From Acidobacteriota bacterium (lineage in GTDB: Bacteria; Acidobacteriota; Terriglobia; Terriglobales; Acidobacteriaceae), in the NCBI GenBank assembly GCA_021793595.1, contig JAJYSL010000139.1, forward strand, positions 1-10,707: a DNA stretch of 10,707 bases, written 5' to 3'. How positions within the stretch are numbered: the stretch's first letter is position 1; each line of letters starts with the position of its first letter. A model generated the notes under the pieces. The model saw only the letters and a program-made list of their open reading frames with translations, made no database searches and was not told the origin of the DNA. Positions 6,954 through 10,707 of the stretch are shown one piece after another. Both the position numbers and the translations under genes were made by a program.

Positions 6954-7424
6954 ATGAGAATGACAAGAGATTGTGCCACTTTGGGGCCGGAATCGGAAAC
7001 CCCTCCAGTAGGCGGCAAGAAGCTTGGTACAGCCTTTGACCCTGCGGCCCTTCTCGCAAAAGCAGGCGACGGCGAGGCAATTGTCAATCTGAAAGAGAAA
7101 GATATCGTCTTCTCTCAAGGCGACCTGGCTGAGACAGTTTTCTATATTCAGCGAGGCCAGGTAAAGCTTACCGTCGCAACCCAAAGTAGCAAGGGAGCGA
7201 CTATTTCCCTACTTGGTGCGGGAGATTTCATCGGTGAGGAGTGCATAACGCCCGATCACCCTACGCGGTTGGCGACTGCGACTGCGCTCACGGAATGTAC
7301 GGTACTCAGGGTCGATAAGAAAGAGATGTTGCGAGTACTCCACGAGGAGCCTGTATTTTCCGGCCTATTCGTCTCCTATCTTCTTGCCCGCAGTACCCAG
7401 CTTGAGGCGGACCTCGTTGAATAG
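6954..7424 (+). CDS. Crp/Fnr-family regulator, truncated: sensor domain without DNA-binding domain
   Basis: The 156-residue product covers the cyclic-nucleotide-type barrel (FSQGDLAETVFYIQRGQVKL, then ISLLGAGDFIGEECI) and the dimer helix (LLARSTQLEADLVE), then stops at TAG. Its paralogues continue DLVDQLF at the same place; here the sequence reads DLVE-stop-IF, so a glutamine codon (CAG) probably became TAG. The whole winged helix-turn-helix is therefore missing. After the stop, RRKTLVR in the same frame resembles the paralogous SEKRLAR with two codons lost, which supports decay rather than a natural short protein. GGAG about nine bases upstream supports the ATG. It may be a pseudogene, or a surviving sensor-only protein that could form inactive dimers with its two intact paralogues. 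An IS256-family element starts about 180 bp downstream and may have started or followed the decay. Confidence 0.82.
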   Translation: MRMTRDCATLGPESETPPVGGKKLGTAFDPAALLAKAGDGEAIVNLKEKDIVFSQGDLAETVFYIQRGQVKLTVATQSSKGATISLLGAGDFIGEECITPDHPTRLATATALTECTVLRVDKKEMLRVLHEEPVFSGLFVSYLLARSTQLEADLVE

Positions 7425-7608
7425 ATCTTTCGGCGAAAGACATTGGTCCGTGGTGTTTGATCAGTCCACCGCAGTCTACTGTTCCCATCCAAACCTGCCG
7501 CAAGGAGGTCACATGTTAATCAGCGACAAGAGCAACTCCACATTGGTAGTGTCCAGTATTTTTCGCACTTTCAATTTCAGCCATGACTTTGGAAGGTTGT
7601 TGGGTTAA
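7425..7608 (+). pseudogene. Possible decayed 3' part of the third Crp/Fnr gene, with a 31-codon open frame
   Basis: Fragments here recall the missing DNA-binding half: RRKTLVR directly after the stop, and NFSHDFGRLLG near 7573-7605, compared with VSHETLANMAG in the second copy. The distance is about 55 bases longer than in the paralogues and frames shift, so the likeness is tentative. A 31-codon frame at 7513-7608 begins after a very good ribosome site (AAGGAGGTCAC before ATG) and encodes that second fragment. It could be translated, but I see no function. The IS256 element would have entered near 7606, inside the helix-turn-helix. Confidence 0.35.
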
Positions 7609-7614
7609 GGTTGA

Positions 7615-7646
7615 TTTGCTCTGGCCCCCATGGGGGCCAGAGCAAA
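7615..7646. repeat. Perfect 32-bp palindrome at the end of the IS256 fragment
   Basis: The two halves TTTGCTCTGGCCCCCA and TGGGGGCCAGAGCAAA are exact reverse complements without a loop. It sits four bases past the transposase stop. A-runs rather than T-runs follow on either strand, so it is not a standard terminator. It may block read-through, or be a structural part of the IS end. Confidence 0.7.
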
Positions 7647-7649
7647 AAA

Positions 7650-8615
7650 TCAGGCGATGGCCACGAGTTCAGCCAGTCGGTTCATCTGGAGATAGCGTTT
7701 GGTTCCCCATCGGGTCGAGGCCACATGTCTGAGCCGCGCGGCGACCAGCATCAGCGCCGAGTTGCCATCGGGGAAGGCCCCCACTACTCGCGTTCGTCGC
7801 CGTATCTCGCGCATCAACCGTTCCAGCGGGTTGTTGGTTCGCAGGCAGCGCCAGTGTTCCGATGGCATCGCGTAGTAACTCAAGGTCTCGTCTACGCCCG
7901 CAGCGACGATCTCTGCGGCCTTGGCCAACTTCATCGCCCGCAGCTTCTCGACGACATGGCGGGCCTTTTCCTTAGCCGCCGCAGCGTCTTCCTGGGCATG
8001 GATGGCTTTCAGCATCGCCGCCACTTCCTTCACCTTGCCGCTCGGCACCGCCGTCCACACGTTGCGATAGAAGTGCACCACGCAGCGTTGCCACTTCGCA
8101 TCGGGATAGAAATCACCCAGGTTCTCTACCAGCCCCAGGCACTTGTCAGAGACGAACAACTCAACGCCCTTCAGCCCGCGTTCCTTCAAGCCGCGCAGGA
8201 ACTCCGTCCAACTCGCCCTGTCTTCCTTCGCGCCCTCACTCACCGCCAGAATCTGGCGGTAGCCGCTCTGCGCCACGCCGATCGCTACCAGCACGCTGAC
8301 GTTCTTTACCTCGCCGCCCCAGCTCCGCTTCAGCCAGATCCCGTCGAGGAAAACATACGGAAACTCGCCCACCAGCAGCTGCTGACGCCACTCCTCGATC
8401 TGCTTGTAGATTTTCTGGTTCAGGTCGCTCACCGTCGACGCCGACACCCGCGTGCCCCACAGCGCCTCGGTGATGTCCTCCACCCGGCGCATGCTCACCC
8501 CGGCCAGATACATCTCCACCAGCGCCTCTTCGACCGACGTCTCGCGTCGACGGTAGCGTTCGATGATCGCCGTCTCGAACGGCAGCCTCCGCAGCTTCGG
8601 CACCTGCAACGTCAC
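7650..8615 (-). CDS. IS256-family transposase, N-terminally truncated
   Basis: The frame from GTG at 8615 encodes 321 residues with the IS256 (Transposase_mut) catalytic layout: D91 in FLDGIWLKRSW, D157 in FVSDKCLGL, the C178-x2-H181 motif in RCVVHFYRN and E265 in RTNNPLERLMRE. Full-length relatives are about 400 residues. The reading frame stays open further upstream and still reads transposase-like (GARKYERTEGRKDTRAGSY, to about 8702), but there is no ATG, and beyond that the frame reads through tnsAB DNA. So roughly 45 N-terminal residues and the start are gone, replaced by TnsB sequence in another frame. GTG 8615 is a nominal start inside the family's conserved GEVTLQVPKLRR. The 3' end is intact. 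The protein is probably inactive because its N-terminal region, involved in DNA binding, is missing. Confidence 0.85.
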   Translation of the reverse strand: MTLQVPKLRRLPFETAIIERYRRRETSVEEALVEMYLAGVSMRRVEDITEALWGTRVSASTVSDLNQKIYKQIEEWRQQLLVGEFPYVFLDGIWLKRSWGGEVKNVSVLVAIGVAQSGYRQILAVSEGAKEDRASWTEFLRGLKERGLKGVELFVSDKCLGLVENLGDFYPDAKWQRCVVHFYRNVWTAVPSGKVKEVAAMLKAIHAQEDAAAAKEKARHVVEKLRAMKLAKAAEIVAAGVDETLSYYAMPSEHWRCLRTNNPLERLMREIRRRTRVVGAFPDGNSALMLVAARLRHVASTRWGTKRYLQMNRLAELVAIA

Positions 8616-9928
8616 TTCGCCCGCTTTGGTATGCAGTTGCCGATCATAACTGCCCGCCCGCGTGTCCTTGCGACCTTCGGTGCGCTCGTACTTCCGCGCC
8701 CCGCACAGGTGGTGCCGAGATATCCGCTTTGATAGTTTGCTTCCGCCCGCCGATAATCGGCTACCCAGCGGTAAAGAGTGCGGTGAGTTACGTCGAGCGT
8801 CACGGGAAGCGAGTGGCCGTGGATATAGCTTCTAACCAACTCAGAGCGGGAATTGGCAGTTCGCAGATCATCTTCACTGGCCACGCTTAATCGCTCAAAA
8901 ACCTTCGCTCTGGCTATCTTCTTGAGTTCATCTGGTGCTAGCGCAATTTTCTTTCGATAGGCCAAGTCTTCAAGCGACTTTTTCGGCAGCTCAACCAAAT
9001 TCCCATCTTCAGATACAAGGCCTACAGACACATCGCCAACGTTGATCACCTTCCATATCCGAGAGTCCCAGATCAACGCGTTCCCATTGCGAAACGTAAT
9101 GGGAGACGAGATGTTTGGGCTATCGGAAGTGCCCAGTGTCGTTACTGACGCTCCTTCCGGAGCGGAATAGACCAAGACGCGCGACGGTTCGGCGAGAGGA
9201 GCAGCATATAGATCCACGTAGAGGATATTTGCCGCGATCATGCTGAAAATCGTGTCCGCCGATATGCGTTCTCTGGTGAGCTGTAACAATTCATCCAGAT
9301 GGATGCCGGATATGGCTCCGGTAGTCGCCCGCGCTATTACGCAGCTTCGTGCAGGAATCGTTAGTTGGTCTGCTCTGAGGTAGTCGTCGAGGAACTGAAT
9401 GTTTCGCTGGAATGTCCAATCGATTTCTGCCGAAGATCGAACGCGGTAATAGAGCCCGAGAGGTTCTGCATGAGCTCTGCCCGGTGGGCAATCCCAGCTA
9501 GCCGGAGCGTTGGGAGCATAGCGATTCGGACATTTGGACGTCAGGCGCTCAAGCTCTTCCTCGGTTTTCCATTCTTCCCATCCTGCTTCATCGTCACGTA
9601 TGACAAAGAAATCTGGAGTATGCCATACCCCGAGTTCTCTGCCGGTCGTGGTCTTATAAGCCAGTTTGATTGGTGCAGGCTGATCGTAGTACTCGCGAAC
9701 CGAGGAGTCATGTTCCATTTCATAGATGCCAGCCAATTCAACGCGGTGACTCTCGAATTGAATGGTCGCTCCCATTTTCTTACTGGGATAGCGGCCACAG
9801 ACGTTGGAGGAACCTCCTCCAACCCTGCGCGAAGGCGGCGATGTGCGAATTGCTTCGATCACAGTTCGCGTTGTCTCCGGAATCTGGTTTCGTTCCAACC
9901 AGACCTGCAGGCCTTCAGAGTCAAACAT
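8612..9928 (-). CDS. TnsA–TnsB fusion transposase subunit, truncated in TnsB
   Basis: The 438-codon frame opens with a TnsA-type endonuclease domain. FESHRVE (58-64) carries the candidate first acidic residue, YYDQPAPIKL (80-89) follows, HTPDF gives D106, and EEWK gives E119 and K121, matching the E...D...K nuclease site of Tn7 TnsA that cuts 5' ends. After a linker the protein enters the start of TnsB/TniA-type transposase, with a helix-turn-helix ending RTLYRWVADYRRAEANYQ and SGYLG (to about residue 405). Relatives continue there with GLLPRT-like sequence; here the last 33 residues are out-of-frame IS256 DNA. The DDE catalytic core of TnsB is missing. GGAGG before ATG 9928 supports the start. 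The gene lies 35 bp after the DUF6788-like gene and reads inward from the right end, as tns operons do. Function is almost certainly lost, though TnsA alone might remain folded. Confidence 0.88.
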   Translation of the reverse strand: MFDSEGLQVWLERNQIPETTRTVIEAIRTSPPSRRVGGGSSNVCGRYPSKKMGATIQFESHRVELAGIYEMEHDSSVREYYDQPAPIKLAYKTTTGRELGVWHTPDFFVIRDDEAGWEEWKTEEELERLTSKCPNRYAPNAPASWDCPPGRAHAEPLGLYYRVRSSAEIDWTFQRNIQFLDDYLRADQLTIPARSCVIARATTGAISGIHLDELLQLTRERISADTIFSMIAANILYVDLYAAPLAEPSRVLVYSAPEGASVTTLGTSDSPNISSPITFRNGNALIWDSRIWKVINVGDVSVGLVSEDGNLVELPKKSLEDLAYRKKIALAPDELKKIARAKVFERLSVASEDDLRTANSRSELVRSYIHGHSLPVTLDVTHRTLYRWVADYRRAEANYQSGYLGTTCAGRGSTSAPKVARTRGRAVMIGNCIPKRAK

Positions 9929-9963
9929 GCGTCCTCCGATAGTCGGGCTTCGCCAAAAACTCT

Positions 9964-10323
9964 CTACCGTTTCTCTTGCCTTGCGCGCTTACGCTCCTTT
10001 ATGTAGCGTAGGCCGACCTCCTTCATCAACTCCTGCAATTGTCGCCCATTTTCGATTGCCTTCTCTATTTCAGGTGCCAACTTATCGGGCACATAGATTG
10101 AAAATCTTCGCTTACCTTGGTAGCCCGACAGCGCGTAACTGAGGTGACCGTAGCCGGATGCGCAGGCTGAACACTGCTTTCGAACACAGGGGCTTTTTCG
10201 CAAAGACAATGAGCCTAACGCAATCGGCCACAACTCTTCAGCGCCATCGAGGAACCATCGTTTGAGTTCATTGAGCAGCTTTTGTTTCGACCGATGCACG
10301 TGCGCAATATAGCACATATACAT
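9964..10323 (-). CDS. DUF6788-like small protein with a zinc-ribbon-like cysteine motif
   Basis: The product is up to 119 residues with a cysteine cluster C46-x4-C51-x2-C54-x5-H60 followed by GHLSYALSGYQGKRRFSIYV and then a charged helix (about 80-119, rich in K, R, E). The style matches the DUF6788 family of unknown function, which I recall beside transposases; the name is from memory. A zinc-binding regulator or accessory DNA-binding role would fit but is inference. ATG at 10323 has no visible ribosome site. A GTG at 10299 in the same frame, giving MHRSKQKLLNELKRW, may be the true start. It is the first gene inside the transposon's right end and probably shares a transcript with tnsAB 35 bp downstream. 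Confidence 0.72.
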   Translation of the reverse strand: MYMCYIAHVHRSKQKLLNELKRWFLDGAEELWPIALGSLSLRKSPCVRKQCSACASGYGHLSYALSGYQGKRRFSIYVPDKLAPEIEKAIENGRQLQELMKEVGLRYIKERKRARQEKR

Positions 10324-10421
10324 GATCGAATCGCAAGTGCTTTTTTAGAGAAATGTGGCCAAGGCTGTTACCTCGAGAGATACCGGGCGCCCTTCGGCCA
10401 GGCAGGGCGCTCCGCTCTTAC

Positions 10422-10574
10422 TGTCACTTTATGCCCACATTTCAGACTCACTGACAACTTATGGTTCATAACGGTCTTGCAGGACGCAAAGGGTGCATCG
10501 GTTTCAAAGAGGTTAGTGGAGAGGAACTGTCATCATATTCTTCAAAACGTTGCCATCATATGCGTCAAGTCACA
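10422..10574 (-). repeat. Transposon right end: terminal repeat and presumed transposase-binding sites
   Basis: Read inward on the minus strand, the end starts TGTGACTTGACGCATA at 10574. Four sites like the left-end GCATAAGTTGTCA follow: 10551-10563 (GCATATGATGGCA), 10528-10540 (GAATATGATGACA), 10452-10464 (CCATAAGTTGTCA) and 10422-10434 (GCATAAAGTGACA). Spacings are 23, 76 and 30 bp. They lie upstream of the tns operon, where TnsB binding could also repress transcription. I see no gene between 10324 and 10574. Confidence 0.8.
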
Positions 10575-10579
10575 TCCTT
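10575..10579. repeat. Right target-site duplication, TCCTT
   Basis: Exact copy of the five bases at 342-346, directly outside the ACA end. Confidence 0.9.
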
Positions 10580-10581
10580 TT

Positions 10582-10707
10582 TCATGCTGCAGCGGGCGCC
10601 TCCATGTACGCCGACATATGAGAAACGATGTCCTCGGCCGTCGGAGTGTCTGGATCCTCTGTCGAGGCTTTGGCCTTTCGGTCATGCAAGACCTCATCCA
10701 TCGCGGC
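10582..10707 (-). CDS. C-terminal 41 residues of an unidentified flanking gene
   Basis: The minus strand is open from the window edge to TGA at 10584-10582. The tail is rich in acidic residues and alanine (AMDEVLHDRKAKAS, TPTAEDIVSHMSAYMEAP). There is too little to assign a family. Its neighbour before the insertion, a DUF2201-type gene, often follows a MoxR-like AAA ATPase gene, so that is the best guess from context. Its stop overlaps the old ATG of the metallopeptidase gene as ATGA, indicating translational coupling before the transposon arrived. After insertion that ATG opens only six codons before a TGA inside the transposon end. Confidence 0.6.
   Translation of the reverse strand, partial: AAMDEVLHDRKAKASTEDPDTPTAEDIVSHMSAYMEAPAAA

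Larger units (their letters stand above)
7609..8705 (-). mobile_element. IS256-family insertion sequence, truncated at its transposase 5' end
   Basis: This fragment carries most of an IS256-type transposase gene reading leftward. The right limit is the point where transposase-like sequence begins in the minus-strand frame (near 8703-8714) and TnsB sequence stops. The N-terminal codons and outer inverted repeat on that side are missing. The left limit is estimated, since with one end lost no inverted repeat or target duplication can be paired. It probably removed the rest of tnsB and the following tns genes by an adjacent deletion. Confidence 0.7.
347..10574. mobile_element. Tn7-like transposon (10,228 bp) carrying a KaiC/KaiB signalling operon
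   Basis: The boundaries are read directly. The left end starts TGTGATTTGAAGCATA and the right end, on the minus strand, starts TGTGACTTGACGCATA. The outer 26 bp match at 20 positions, and 5-bp direct repeats TCCTT flank both ends. Inside each end are further copies of a GCATAAGTTGTCA-like site pointing inward. A TnsA–TnsB fusion gene lies at the right end and reads inward, the usual tns arrangement. Cargo comprises two intact and one truncated Crp/Fnr genes and a KaiC–KaiB–kinase–regulator operon. The tns operon is broken by an IS256-family fragment, so TnsB catalysis, TnsC and any targeting protein are absent. The element appears defective but could move if supplied in trans. Class is inferred from ends plus TnsA; Tn7-like is most likely, and another TnsA-bearing Mu-type element is the alternative. 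Confidence 0.88.

Noticed and set aside
7611..8732. 373-codon plus-strand open frame
   Set aside because: It is the reverse complement of a clear IS256 transposase and its protein is arginine/histidine-rich with no family features.
359..10463. Taking CATAAGTTGTCA (359 and 10463) as the actual transposon termini
   Set aside because: No direct repeat flanks those positions. The TGTGA ends at 347 and 10574 give a perfect 5-bp duplication, so these are internal sites.

Overview
This window holds an almost completely delimited transposon inserted in a bacterial chromosome. Its class is Tn7-like, supported by a TnsA–TnsB fusion gene, TGTGA...TCACA ends, several repeated end sites on both sides, and a perfect 5-bp target duplication (TCCTT at 342-346 and 10575-10579). 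The element spans 347-10574 (10,228 bp). The host is probably a soil-type Gram-negative bacterium: the Crp/Fnr paralogues, the Kai operon and the IS256-type transposase recall Acidobacteriota or rhizobial Alphaproteobacteria. That assignment rests on protein style only and is not firm.

Flanks: both flanking genes read leftward (minus strand). On the right (10582-10707) is the C-terminus of one gene. On the left (1-361) is the start of a DUF2201-type metallopeptidase-like gene with an HEVMH motif. Removing the element and one target copy rejoins them with an ATGA stop/start overlap, so the element split a translationally coupled pair three codons into the second gene. The element's left end supplies a replacement in-frame ATG.

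Cargo, left to right: a 600-bp stretch without a convincing gene; two intact Crp/Fnr regulator genes (1013-1669, 1952-2629); then a tight four-gene operon of KaiC-like double-domain ATPase, KaiB-like thioredoxin-fold protein, PAS-histidine kinase and NarL/FixJ response regulator (2841-6745); then a third Crp/Fnr gene cut short before its DNA-binding domain (6954-7424). No KaiA is present. The operon looks like a complete signalling unit: a KaiC/KaiB timer or switch feeding a two-component pair, flanked by cyclic-nucleotide-type regulators, all carried as mobile cargo.

Transposition end (right): a DUF6788-like zinc-ribbon protein (9964-10323) and a TnsA–TnsB fusion (from 9928 leftward) read inward from the right end, as expected of a tns operon. 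The fusion breaks off just after the first TnsB helix-turn-helix region and runs into an IS256-family transposase that lacks its own N-terminus and outer end. The TnsB catalytic domain, TnsC and any TnsD/TniQ are missing, so the element now looks immobile on its own and would need transposase in trans.
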